Positions 9,626-17,676 of a DNA stretch of 64,000 nucleotides are shown in pieces. The notes beneath the pieces are model-generated. The model was not told where the DNA came from and searched no databases. It saw only the letters and a list, made by a program, of their open reading frames with translations. Every line of letters starts with the position of its first letter. Position 1 is the stretch's first letter. Source of the DNA: GCA-2732755 sp965228265 (lineage in GTDB: Bacteria > Planctomycetota > Phycisphaerae > Phycisphaerales > UBA1924); assembly GCA_965228265.1 (NCBI GenBank), contig OZ245804.1:1860001-1924000 (forward strand). The letters are read 5' to 3'. The position numbers and the translations under genes were made by a program.

Positions 9626-11332
9626 ATGAGTGGCGGTTCTCACGAGATGGCCAGAGTGCGTCCCAAGATTGTCTTTCTCACCCCCCCGGGCGGGGAGAGT
9701 GATGAGCTGCGAGAGCTGCTCGCCGACCACTGCGAGGTGGTCTACGCGGATTCCCTGCAACAACAAGACTCCGACGCGTCCTATCTGCTCCTGCCTGTGG
9801 ACCCGGGCAATTTGGGGCTGACCGGACTTGGGGACCACGAGCGTGACATCCTGCTCAACTCCGTCGGCGAGGCGCTCTGTCTCGTCACCGCTGGCGGCAA
9901 GCTCCTCTGGGGCAACCGTATGTTCGATGTCATCGATACCGAGCTGAAGAGTCAAGTGATCAAGGCCGCCCAGGAGGCGGCTGTTTCTTTTCAGGACCTG
10001 CCCTTTGCGGCAGACGCCGAGTCCCCGATCATCCGCCGGGAGATCGAGGTCGGGGTGAACAAGCTCTACGAGCTGCGGATGACCCCGATGATCGTGGACG
10101 GGTCGAGGAATTACGGCGACCGCGCGGTGGGGGTGCTGCGTGATATCTCGCACGCGGGCATGATCCGGCGGAAGATCAAGGCGGTCGAGCGGGCGGGCAC
10201 CAGGCTCAACCGGTTCGACCGCGACGCGGTGGCGAAGCTCAACCCGGCCCAGCGGCTGCGGTGGATCGAGGAGCGGATCACGAAGGCCTCGAAGGAGGTG
10301 CTCGAGTATGACCACTTCACGATCCGCCTGATCGACGATCACACGGGTCGGCTCGAGCCGGTGATCTCGGTGGGGTTCACGCAGGAGGGGATCGACCTGG
10401 AGCTCTACCCGGCCGAGGAGGGCAACGGGACGATCGGGTACGTGGCGGCGACGGGCAAGCCCTATATCTGTCACGACACGATGACGGACGAGCGGTACCT
10501 GGTCGGCGCGAGCGAGGCGCGGAGCTCTCTGACGGTGCCCCTGCAGATCGACGAGAAGATCATCGGCGTGCTGGATATCGAGTCGAAGGAGGTCGACGCC
10601 TTCGATGACCAGGATGTCCAGTACGTGCTGCTGTTCAGCCGGTACGTGGCGATGGCGCTTCAGACGCTGAACATGCTGGTGATCGAGCAGTCCTCGACGG
10701 GCGCGACGATCACGGGGCGTTTCGAGGGCGAGCTTCGGGCGCCGCTAGAGGACATCCTCCGCGAGGCCGAGGTGCTGGGTCTGACGGCCAAGGACCCAGA
10801 GACGGCATCGCACCTGGCCCGCATCCGCGAGGATGTGGAGTCGATTCGGAGCCGACTCAAGAACGTCGCTGCGGGTCCGAACACGCTGCTGGGAGTGGAC
10901 GAGGTCAAGTGCGACAAGGTCGACGAGATCCTGAACACCAAGCGGGCGCTGGTCGCCGACGACAACGAGCGGATCGGCGCGATGATCGCGGACGTTCTTG
11001 GTCGTCGCGGTTGCGAGGTGGTGCTGTGCAAGTCGGGTCAGGACGCGATCAATGAGCTCGAGGCTTCGGCAGCGGACGGGAACAGGCCGTTTGACTTTGT
11101 GATCAGCGATATCTCGATGCCCGATCGCAACGGGTACGAGGTGTTCAGCGTGGCCTGCCGGATCGTGGCCGAGGAAGCGATCATCCTGATGACGGGCTTT
11201 GGGTATGACCCGCACCACTCGATCGTCCGCGCTTCTCAGGAGGGCATGCGGAATGTGCTGTACAAGCCGTTCCAGGCGGCCCGTCTGATCGACGAGGTGC
11301 ACAAGGCGCTCAGGCCCCCAGGGTCTGCCTGA
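9626..11332 (+). CDS. PAS-like/GAF/response-regulator signalling protein
   Basis: A 568-residue cytoplasmic signalling protein. The first 65 residues look like a degenerate receiver-type fold. Residues of about 70-180 resemble a PAS-like sensor (SVGEALCLVTAGGKLLWGN). Residues of about 205-350 form a GAF domain, with the typical IDLELYPAEEGNGTIGYVA and VPLQIDEKIIGVLDIES segments split over two strands. The C-terminus is a full receiver domain: acidic pair in VADDNERI near residue 442, phospho-acceptor Asp in ISDISMPDRNGYE near 495, conserved Thr in LMTGFGY and Lys in LYKPF. There is no kinase, cyclase or DNA-binding output domain. The start may be ATG 9626 or ATG 9647. The 3' end overlaps the convergent prmC by 23 bases. 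Confidence 0.8.
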   Translation: MSGGSHEMARVRPKIVFLTPPGGESDELRELLADHCEVVYADSLQQQDSDASYLLLPVDPGNLGLTGLGDHERDILLNSVGEALCLVTAGGKLLWGNRMFDVIDTELKSQVIKAAQEAAVSFQDLPFAADAESPIIRREIEVGVNKLYELRMTPMIVDGSRNYGDRAVGVLRDISHAGMIRRKIKAVERAGTRLNRFDRDAVAKLNPAQRLRWIEERITKASKEVLEYDHFTIRLIDDHTGRLEPVISVGFTQEGIDLELYPAEEGNGTIGYVAATGKPYICHDTMTDERYLVGASEARSSLTVPLQIDEKIIGVLDIESKEVDAFDDQDVQYVLLFSRYVAMALQTLNMLVIEQSSTGATITGRFEGELRAPLEDILREAEVLGLTAKDPETASHLARIREDVESIRSRLKNVAAGPNTLLGVDEVKCDKVDEILNTKRALVADDNERIGAMIADVLGRRGCEVVLCKSGQDAINELEASAADGNRPFDFVISDISMPDRNGYEVFSVACRIVAEEAIILMTGFGYDPHHSIVRASQEGMRNVLYKPFQAARLIDEVHKALRPPGSA

Positions 11333-12230
11333 CGACGCGGTCGAGCCCGTCGGAATCCTGCATGATGTCAGCGTGATCGACGCGCGGGGCTGTTTCTGCG
11401 ATGGCCAGCGCTTCGGCTGCGCGCGAGGCGGCGACCTCGACGAGGACGAGGCCTTCGGGCTTGACGAGCGGCGGGGCTTCTTTGAGCAGGGGTCGGACGA
11501 GGGCGAGGCCGTCCATCCCGCCGCGGAGCGCCAGGGTGGGCTCGTGGTCTTTGACGTTCGGTTCGACGGCGTCCCATTCGTCGTCGGGGATGTAGGGCGG
11601 GTTGGAGACGAGGAAGTCGAGGCTCTTGGTATGGCCCGCCTTGGCGTGGTCGCCGAGTGGGTTGAGCAGATCCCCTTCGAGGAATTCGATGCGGTCGGCC
11701 AGTCCCAGGCGTTCGGCGTTGGCGCGGGCGACTTCGAGGGCGTCGGGCGAGATGTCGGTCGCGACGATGCGGGCGCCGGGCAGGTTCTTGGCGAGTGCGA
11801 GCGCGATGCAGCCCGAGCCTGTGCAGACGTCGGCGATCAGGACGCCCTCGCCTGTTTTGCCGCCGAAACCCGGTCGGCTCTTGCAGTGGTGGAGGACGGC
11901 TTCGACGATGGTCTCGGTGGAGGGGCGCGGGATGAGGACGCGCTGGTCGACATTGAGCTGCATGCCGAAGAACCAGGCTTCGCCGGTGAGATACTGAACG
12001 GGCTCGTGGTTGATCGCTCGCTGGACGAGGTCGCGGAGGGTGGTGCGTTCGATCTCGCTGGCGGGTCGGTCGACGTCCATGTAGAGGCGGAGGCGTTCGC
12101 AGCCGAGCACGTGGGAGAGCAGGAGCTCGGCCGAGAGGCGGGGCGAGTCGATGCCCTTCTGGGTGAACGCCTCGTTCATCCAGTTCAGGAGCATGCGCGT
12201 CGTCCAGCGCTTTGGTGCGGTCTTGGCCAC
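11310..12230 (-). CDS. prmC: peptide chain release factor N5-glutamine methyltransferase (HemK/PrmC)
   Basis: A 306-residue SAM-dependent methyltransferase that methylates the Gln of the GGQ motif in release factors RF1 and RF2. The N-terminal helical domain contains the family segment YLTGEAWFFG (residues 80-89). The SAM-binding loop DVCTGSG is at residues 134-140, and the catalytic NPPY motif at 210-213 is followed by IPDDEW. The start is a GTG at 12228-12230 with no Shine-Dalgarno site; TACACT ends 6 bases upstream. The release factor gene prfA, often adjacent, is not present. The gene is convergent with the signalling gene and overlaps its end. Confidence 0.93.
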   Translation of the reverse strand: MAKTAPKRWTTRMLLNWMNEAFTQKGIDSPRLSAELLLSHVLGCERLRLYMDVDRPASEIERTTLRDLVQRAINHEPVQYLTGEAWFFGMQLNVDQRVLIPRPSTETIVEAVLHHCKSRPGFGGKTGEGVLIADVCTGSGCIALALAKNLPGARIVATDISPDALEVARANAERLGLADRIEFLEGDLLNPLGDHAKAGHTKSLDFLVSNPPYIPDDEWDAVEPNVKDHEPTLALRGGMDGLALVRPLLKEAPPLVKPEGLVLVEVAASRAAEALAIAETAPRVDHADIMQDSDGLDRVVRQTLGA

Positions 12231-12236
12231 GGGCAG

Positions 12237-12242
12237 AGTGTA
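12237..12242 (-). promoter_or_regulatory. -10-like TACACT before prmC
   Basis: TACACT is separated from the GTG start by exactly 6 bases (CTGCCC). The hexamer lies within the 43-base gap between the amidohydrolase stop and prmC, so prmC probably has its own promoter even though it follows the amidohydrolase on the same strand. Confidence 0.5.
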
Positions 12243-12273
12243 CGGAGTTGCCCGTACCGGCGGAAGGGCGGCT

Positions 12274-13950
12274 TTACTTGGCCAGTTCCGGGTTCACATA
12301 GACGGGGAAGCCTTCGACGTAGGTCGCGACGACGCGGATGTCGGCGATCTCGCGGGTGGGGCAGGTCATGTAGTCGCGGTCGATCACGATGAAGTCGGCG
12401 AGTTTGTCGGTCTCGATGGAGCCGATGCGGTGCTCGTCGAAGGCGGCGTAGGCGGCGTCGATGGTGAAAGCCCTGAGAGCCTGGAGCCGGGACATGCGTT
12501 CGGATGCGTGCCAGCCGCCGGTCGGTTTTTCTTCGAGGTTCTGGCGCGAGACGGCGGCGTAGAGCCCGAGGAAGGGGTTGTGGCTCTCGACGGGGAAATC
12601 GCTCCCGCCGGCGATGCGGGCGCCGGAGGCGAGCAGGGTCTGCCATGCGTATGCGCCGTCGGCGCGGACGGGGCCCACGCGGTCCTCGATCCAGCGCATG
12701 TCGCTCGTGCAGTGGGTGGGCTGCATGGAGGGGATGACGCCAAGCTCCGCGAATCGGCCCATGTCCTCGGGCGCGATGAGCTGGGCGTGCTCGATGCGGA
12801 AGCGGGCGGTGTGGAGTTCGGCCTCGGTGTTCGAGTCGGCGTTCTGGTAGGCGTCGAGGACTTCGCGGTTGGCGCGGTCGCCGATGGCGTGCGTGCAGAC
12901 CTGGTAGCCCTTGGTGAGCGCGTGCTCGGCGACGGCATTGACGAACTCGGGCTCGCTGACGGCGAGCCCGGTGTAAGGCGAACCCTCGGCGTCGGTGGGG
13001 CGGTCTTCGTAGGGCTCGAGGAGCCAGGCGCCGCGCGAGCCCATTGCGCCGTCCATGTAGAGTTTCGTCGCGCGCATCGTGAAGAAATCGCCACGGTGAG
13101 GCGCGTGTTCCTCGAACCACTGGATGGCCTGATTGCCCGGGATCATGCCGAAGACGCGGACGCTGAGCTTGCGTTCGCGTTCGAGCTGTTTGTAGACCTC
13201 GATCATGTCGCGTCCGACGCCCGCGTCGTGCACGCCGGTCAGGCCCGCTTCGAGGCAGAGTTTCTGGGCGGCAAGGATCAGTTCTTCGCCGCTGGTGCCG
13301 CCGGTGGGGATGACGCGTGCGATCATGGTCTCGGCGTTGTCGACGAAGACGCCGGTGGGCTCGACGTTGTCATTGAGCAGCATCTCGCCGCCGCTGGGCA
13401 CGGATGAGCCTGCAGAGACCTCGGCGATTTCCATCGCGCGGGCGTTGGCGAGTCCCGCGTGCCCGTCGACGCGGCTGAGCCAGACGGGGTTGTCGGGGAT
13501 GGCTTCGCTGAGGCGCTCGTGCGAGGGGAGTTCTTTGTCGGGCCAGCTCTCGTGGTCCCAGCCTCGGCCGATGATCCACTCGCCGGGTTCGGTTTCTTCG
13601 GCGCGTTTGATGACGCGCTGGATGACTTCGTCGTAGCTGGTCGTGCCCGCCAAGTCGAGCACGCCGAGTTGGAGCTGCCCGAGCCCGGCCATGTGTCCGT
13701 GCGCGTCGATGAGCCCGGGCAGCACGGTGCGCCCGCCGAGGTCGATGACCTTGGTTGAGCTGCCGATCGTGGCGCGGACGTCCTCATTGGAACCGATCGT
13801 TGCGAACATGCCGTCCTCGACGGCGAACGCCTGGGCGACGGTGAATCGATCGTCGACCGTGTAGACGCGGGCGTTGACGAAGACGAAGTCCGGCTGGGCG
13901 TGGGCCAAAGGCGCGACCAGGGCGAGGGCGGCGAGGAGTGTGGTTCTCAT
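12274..13950 (-). CDS. secreted amidohydrolase (amidohydrolase family 3, YtcJ-like)
   Basis: A 558-residue metal-dependent hydrolase with an N-terminal signal peptide (hydrophobic core at residues 4-16, cleavage likely after AHA near residue 18), so it is probably periplasmic. The first metal site HGH is at residues 84-86 in the context PGLIDAHGHM. Later histidines (THAIGDRAN, IEHAQL) and the Asp in GGSDFPVE complete the usual amidohydrolase-3 set. Members act on amide or ester bonds in diverse compounds and the substrate cannot be inferred. The start ATG is fixed by the signal peptide and by TAAACT 6 bases upstream. Confidence 0.85.
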   Translation of the reverse strand: MRTTLLAALALVAPLAHAQPDFVFVNARVYTVDDRFTVAQAFAVEDGMFATIGSNEDVRATIGSSTKVIDLGGRTVLPGLIDAHGHMAGLGQLQLGVLDLAGTTSYDEVIQRVIKRAEETEPGEWIIGRGWDHESWPDKELPSHERLSEAIPDNPVWLSRVDGHAGLANARAMEIAEVSAGSSVPSGGEMLLNDNVEPTGVFVDNAETMIARVIPTGGTSGEELILAAQKLCLEAGLTGVHDAGVGRDMIEVYKQLERERKLSVRVFGMIPGNQAIQWFEEHAPHRGDFFTMRATKLYMDGAMGSRGAWLLEPYEDRPTDAEGSPYTGLAVSEPEFVNAVAEHALTKGYQVCTHAIGDRANREVLDAYQNADSNTEAELHTARFRIEHAQLIAPEDMGRFAELGVIPSMQPTHCTSDMRWIEDRVGPVRADGAYAWQTLLASGARIAGGSDFPVESHNPFLGLYAAVSRQNLEEKPTGGWHASERMSRLQALRAFTIDAAYAAFDEHRIGSIETDKLADFIVIDRDYMTCPTREIADIRVVATYVEGFPVYVNPELAK

Positions 13951-13956
13951 GCGTCC

Positions 13957-13962
13957 AGTTTA
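13957..13962 (-). promoter_or_regulatory. -10-like TAAACT before the amidohydrolase
   Basis: TAAACT, then GGACGC, then ATG: a 6-base gap with no Shine-Dalgarno sequence. It sits in the 28-base interval below the polA operon, so that operon may read through it. Confidence 0.5.
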
Positions 13963-13978
13963 CACGTTCTGTGGCTGC

Positions 13979-14602
13979 TTAGCCTCGGCTCATATTGAAC
14001 ACGTATACAAAGGTGACAAACCCGATCACTGCAATTGCGAGCAGCAGGGTCGCTATGAGGTTGTGAACCAAACCGAGCACGTTTGTCTCGTCGGTAAGAG
14101 ATTCATTGATCGCATCCAGCAACTCTACTCTTACCTCTGGCTCCTGTTTCTCGGCCAGTTCTCTCGCAAGCGGGAGAAATTGCGGTGGTAGATCTTTCGG
14201 ATCCAGTGTTGTAATACCAAAGCCGGAAACATCAACCCATGCGAATTTGGATGTGTGTGTATTGGCCCATTTCGGTGTCTCGTATCGCAGAGCAAGGAGA
14301 TAGGACGCTTTAGTAAAGACAGGGGCGCCGTCTGGTCCTGTGGCAGTAAACCCGGAAAGCTGAGCGGAAACGAGAGATCCAAACTCAACCGTCGCTTTAC
14401 CATTGCTTTCTGTGTAATCGAACACATCGATAGCGTTGACATCGAGTGGTGCGTGGCCAAGTAGCAAGCCGCCGCCCGTACCTGTACTTGCAAGATAGAG
14501 CCAGTCCACAAACAGTAAAATAAGTGCGGTCACTGCGACAGCGGCGATGCGGTAAGAAAGCAGCCGGATCCGATCGAGTCTGCGTGAATGCGACTGCGTC
14601 AT
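13979..14602 (-). CDS. two-TM membrane protein of unknown function, AT-richer than its neighbours
   Basis: A 207-residue protein with a basic N-terminus, a membrane segment at about residues 17-40, an extracytoplasmic domain of about 135 residues and a second membrane segment at about 180-203. I recognise no family. It starts on the end of polA (ATGA overlap at 14599-14602) and is the last gene of the glmU-like/polA unit. The base composition is visibly lower in GC than the genes around it, with A- and T-ending codons common, which suggests a recently acquired or poorly adapted gene. The overlap with polA supports that it is translated. Confidence 0.65.
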   Translation of the reverse strand: MTQSHSRRLDRIRLLSYRIAAVAVTALILLFVDWLYLASTGTGGGLLLGHAPLDVNAIDVFDYTESNGKATVEFGSLVSAQLSGFTATGPDGAPVFTKASYLLALRYETPKWANTHTSKFAWVDVSGFGITTLDPKDLPPQFLPLARELAEKQEPEVRVELLDAINESLTDETNVLGLVHNLIATLLLAIAVIGFVTFVYVFNMSRG

Positions 14603-17600
14603 TTGCCCTCAAACCAGTTCCCGCTCGCCGCTGCCTCGACCACCAGCGGCACGTCCAGCTCCATCGCGGACTCCATGCGGTCGACGATCAGTTTCATGGC
14701 TTCGTCTGCGACATCTTTGGGTGACTCGAAGACGAGTTCGTCGTGGATCTGGAGGAGCATGCGCACGTCTTTGAGGTTTGGTTCCTCTGCTCCTTCTCCC
14801 ATTTGGGGAGAAGGTGGCCGCGAAGCGGACGGATGAGGGGATGTCTTTGAGCCCGTTGCCCCCTCACCCCGGCCCTCTCCCCCGAGGGGAGAGGGAGCAA
14901 GAACCGAATCCCCTCTCCCCGGCCCTCTCCCCGGGGGGGAGAGGGAGGCTGGGCCGATGCGTCGGTGCAGGTCGATCATCGCGAGCTTGATGAGGTCGGC
15001 GGCCGAGCCCTGGACGACGCTGTTGATCGCGATGCGTTCGGCGAGTGCGCGGCGGGCCGGGTTGCGGGCGTCGATCTCGTGGACGGGGCGTCGACGCCTC
15101 AGCATCGTTTCGACGTAGCCCTGCTCTTGGGCTTCTGTGATGCACTCGGCGAGGAAGGTGGTGATGCCCGGGAAGCGCTTTTTGTAGCCGTCGATGATCT
15201 CGGCGGCTTCGGTGTTGGAGACACCGAGCCTGCGCGCGAGTCCGAAGGGCGTGATGCCGTAGACGATCCCGAAGTTGACCATCTTGGCGCCGCTGCGTTG
15301 TTCTTTGGTGACATCATCGAGCGCGACGCCGTGGATCTGAGCGGCGACGGCGCGGTGGATGTCCTGGCCCTCGCGGAAGGCGCGAATAAGGGCCTCGTCC
15401 TTGGAGAGGTGCGCGAGCAGTCGCAGTTCGATCTGCGAGTAGTCGGCGCTGATGAGGACACAGCCCTCGGGCGCAACGAATGCCTTGCGGATCTCACGCC
15501 CGACGTCGGTGCGGATGGGGATGTTCTGGAGGTTCGGGTCGCTTGAACTCAGGCGACCGGTCGCGGCGACGGTCTGGTTGAAGCTCGCGTGGATGCGCCC
15601 GGTCTCGGGGTGGATCTCCTCGGCGAGGTTGACGAGGTAGGTGTTGACGAGCTTGGCGAGCTGGCGGTAATCGAGCACAAGCTCGGGGATCTTTGTTTCG
15701 ACGGTGGCGTCCTGCGTGAGCTTCTCGAGGACCTCGGCGTCGGTGGAGGGGCCCGTCTTGCCGCGCTTGATGACGCGGAGCCCGAGGCCCGGGTCTTCGT
15801 CGGTTGGTTTGTTGAAGAGGATGCCCGCGAGCTGCTTGGGTGAGTCGGGGTCGAAGCCTCGGTTGAGCGCTTCGTACGCGGCGTCTTCGATCTCGGCGCG
15901 GAGGCGTTTGATCTCGCCCTCGAGGCGTTCGTGCTGGCGCGAGAGTTCGGAGGGGTCGACGAGGATGCCGTTGTATTCGAGCTCGGCGAGGACCTCGACG
16001 AGCGGGAACTCGACCTCGTGCGCGAGCGTGAGGAGGTTTTTTTCTTTGAGCTCGGGCAGCATGATGTGCGCGAGCTGGAGCGAGACGTCGGCGTCCTCGG
16101 CGGCGTAGGGCCCGGCCTGCGCGAGCGGCACCTGGTCGAAGCTTTTCTGGTTCTTGCCCGAGCCGATCAGGTCTTTGATCGAGACGTTCGTGCGATTGAG
16201 CAGGGCGAGCGCGAGGTTGTCGAGCGAGTGGCTCGGGCGCGAGGCGTCGATGAGGTAGCTGGCGACCATCGTGTCGCAGGAGCCCTCGGTGCACAGGCCG
16301 CGGAGGAAGACGCCGGCGCGGCGGAGGACGATCAGGTCGTATTTGAGGTTGTGCCCGATCTTGGGCTTGGTCTCGTCTTCGATGATGGGACGCAGCGCTT
16401 CGAGAACGGCGAACTCGTCGAGGTGTTTCTCGCCCTCGGGTGCGCGGACGGGGACGTACCAGCCCGTGCCGGGGTTGGTCGAGAAGCTCAGGCCCGCGAG
16501 TTTGGCGAGCATCGGTCGGATGTGCGTGGTCTCGGTGTCGAGGGCGATGGCCTTGGCGTCTTTGAGTTCTTTGATGAGCGCATCGAGATCCTTTTTCGTG
16601 CGCACGATGGTGTAGTCGCCGTCGACAGACTGGGTGGAATCGTCGGCGGGTGTCTGATCGAAGAGGCCACCGAACCCGCCGGGGTCTTTGGCTTTGGATC
16701 TGCCTTTGGTCTGGGCGGGGGCTGCGGGCTCGGGGGCGCCGCCGGTCAGGGCTTTGACCTCGTCGAGCAGGCGGTTGAAGCCGAGCTCGCGGATGATCGG
16801 TTCGATTTTCTTCGGCTGGAGCTTGCTGAGCTTGCAGGCTTCGAGGTCGAAGTCGATGGGCGTATCGGCGCGGAGTGTGACGAGGTCTTTGGAGAGCGGG
16901 AGCATGCCGGCGGCGGCGGCGATGTTCTCGCGGCGCTTGCCCTTGATGATCCATTCTTTCTTGGGCTTGCTTTCGTCCTGCGCCTCGGCGAGGACGGCTT
17001 CGAGCGTGCCGAACTCGACGAGGAGTTGGGCGGCGGTCTTGGGGCCAACACCCGGAACGCCCGGTACGTTGTCGACGTTGTCGCCCATGAGCGTCAGCAT
17101 GTCGACGACCTGATCGGGCGAGAGGCCGGTGTCGGCTTTGAGCGCATCCACATCGATCACGGTGTCGTGATGGATGTCGTAGATCTCGAAACGACCGGGC
17201 TCGAGGAGCTGCTTGAGGTCCTTGTCCTTGCTGATCACGCGGATGAGCAGGTCCGGGTGCTTCTCTTTGAGCCTCGCCGAGATCGCGGCGATGACGTCGT
17301 CGGCTTCGTACCCCTCGCTCCCGATGACGGGCATGCCCAGTTCACCGAGCATCGCCAGGCATCGCTCGACCTGTGGTTTGAGGTCTTCGGGCGGCGCGTC
17401 GCGGTTGGCTTTGTAGTCGGTGTAGAGCTGGCTGCGGAACGTGCCGCGATCGCCCGAGACATCGAGCGCAACGGCGGCGTAGGTCGGCGGCCCGCCCACC
17501 TCTTGCATGCGTGCTTCCTGCCCACGCAGGAGCTTGAGCAGCATGCCGACGAAGCCGAACGTCATGTTCGTGGGTTCGCCCGTAACGGGGCTGGTCATGG

Positions 17601-17676
17601 GCGTGCGGATGGCGTGGTAGGCTCGGAAGAACTGGGCGTAGCCGTCGATGATGTAGAGGGTGGGTCGTGCGCTCAC
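14599..17676 (-). CDS. polA: DNA polymerase I with an in-frame repeat-derived insertion
   Basis: A 1025-residue family A DNA polymerase with all three activities apparently intact. The N-terminal 5'-nuclease begins TLYIIDGYAQFFRAYHA. The 3'-5' exonuclease retains DTET, GHNLKYD and the YAAEDAD segment. The polymerase has motif A (SADYSQIELR), motif B (KMVNFGIVYG) and motif C (IHDELVFE). The length exceeds the usual size of about 930 because residues of about 908-967 (bases 14776-14955) are a Pro/Gly/Ser-rich insertion encoded by GC-rich palindromic repeats. It lies between the helix before motif C and the strand carrying it, a surface loop in known family A structures. The start is GTG 17676, in a GTGA overlap with the glmU-like stop. 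The frame is open further upstream but there it reads across that gene. Confidence 0.95.
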   Translation of the reverse strand: MSARPTLYIIDGYAQFFRAYHAIRTPMTSPVTGEPTNMTFGFVGMLLKLLRGQEARMQEVGGPPTYAAVALDVSGDRGTFRSQLYTDYKANRDAPPEDLKPQVERCLAMLGELGMPVIGSEGYEADDVIAAISARLKEKHPDLLIRVISKDKDLKQLLEPGRFEIYDIHHDTVIDVDALKADTGLSPDQVVDMLTLMGDNVDNVPGVPGVGPKTAAQLLVEFGTLEAVLAEAQDESKPKKEWIIKGKRRENIAAAAGMLPLSKDLVTLRADTPIDFDLEACKLSKLQPKKIEPIIRELGFNRLLDEVKALTGGAPEPAAPAQTKGRSKAKDPGGFGGLFDQTPADDSTQSVDGDYTIVRTKKDLDALIKELKDAKAIALDTETTHIRPMLAKLAGLSFSTNPGTGWYVPVRAPEGEKHLDEFAVLEALRPIIEDETKPKIGHNLKYDLIVLRRAGVFLRGLCTEGSCDTMVASYLIDASRPSHSLDNLALALLNRTNVSIKDLIGSGKNQKSFDQVPLAQAGPYAAEDADVSLQLAHIMLPELKEKNLLTLAHEVEFPLVEVLAELEYNGILVDPSELSRQHERLEGEIKRLRAEIEDAAYEALNRGFDPDSPKQLAGILFNKPTDEDPGLGLRVIKRGKTGPSTDAEVLEKLTQDATVETKIPELVLDYRQLAKLVNTYLVNLAEEIHPETGRIHASFNQTVAATGRLSSSDPNLQNIPIRTDVGREIRKAFVAPEGCVLISADYSQIELRLLAHLSKDEALIRAFREGQDIHRAVAAQIHGVALDDVTKEQRSGAKMVNFGIVYGITPFGLARRLGVSNTEAAEIIDGYKKRFPGITTFLAECITEAQEQGYVETMLRRRRPVHEIDARNPARRALAERIAINSVVQGSAADLIKLAMIDLHRRIGPASLSPPGRGPGRGDSVLAPSPLGGEGRGEGATGSKTSPHPSASRPPSPQMGEGAEEPNLKDVRMLLQIHDELVFESPKDVADEAMKLIVDRMESAMELDVPLVVEAAASGNWFEGK
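14776..14955. repeat. three-part palindromic repeat cluster inserted in polA
   Basis: About 180 bases (a multiple of three) of low-complexity palindromic DNA inside polA. Part A (about 14788-14840) contains CTTCTCCC/GGGAGAAG and CCGCGAAGCGG hairpins and ends CGGACGGATGAGGGG. Parts B1 (about 14860-14900) and B2 (about 14909-14948) are CCCTCACCCCGG-type arms facing GGGGAGAGGGAG. Part A has a close copy near 44092-44147, and part B a close copy at 19679-19718. The class resembles the short palindromic intergenic repeats that encode SPSPLGGEG-like peptides in other bacteria, as I recall them. Confidence 0.8.

Noticed and set aside
12151..13407. Long open frame on the plus strand opposite the amidohydrolase and prmC
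   Set aside because: It is antisense to two clearly identified genes, is rich in G, A, V and D as expected for the complement of GC-rich coding DNA, and shows no motif.
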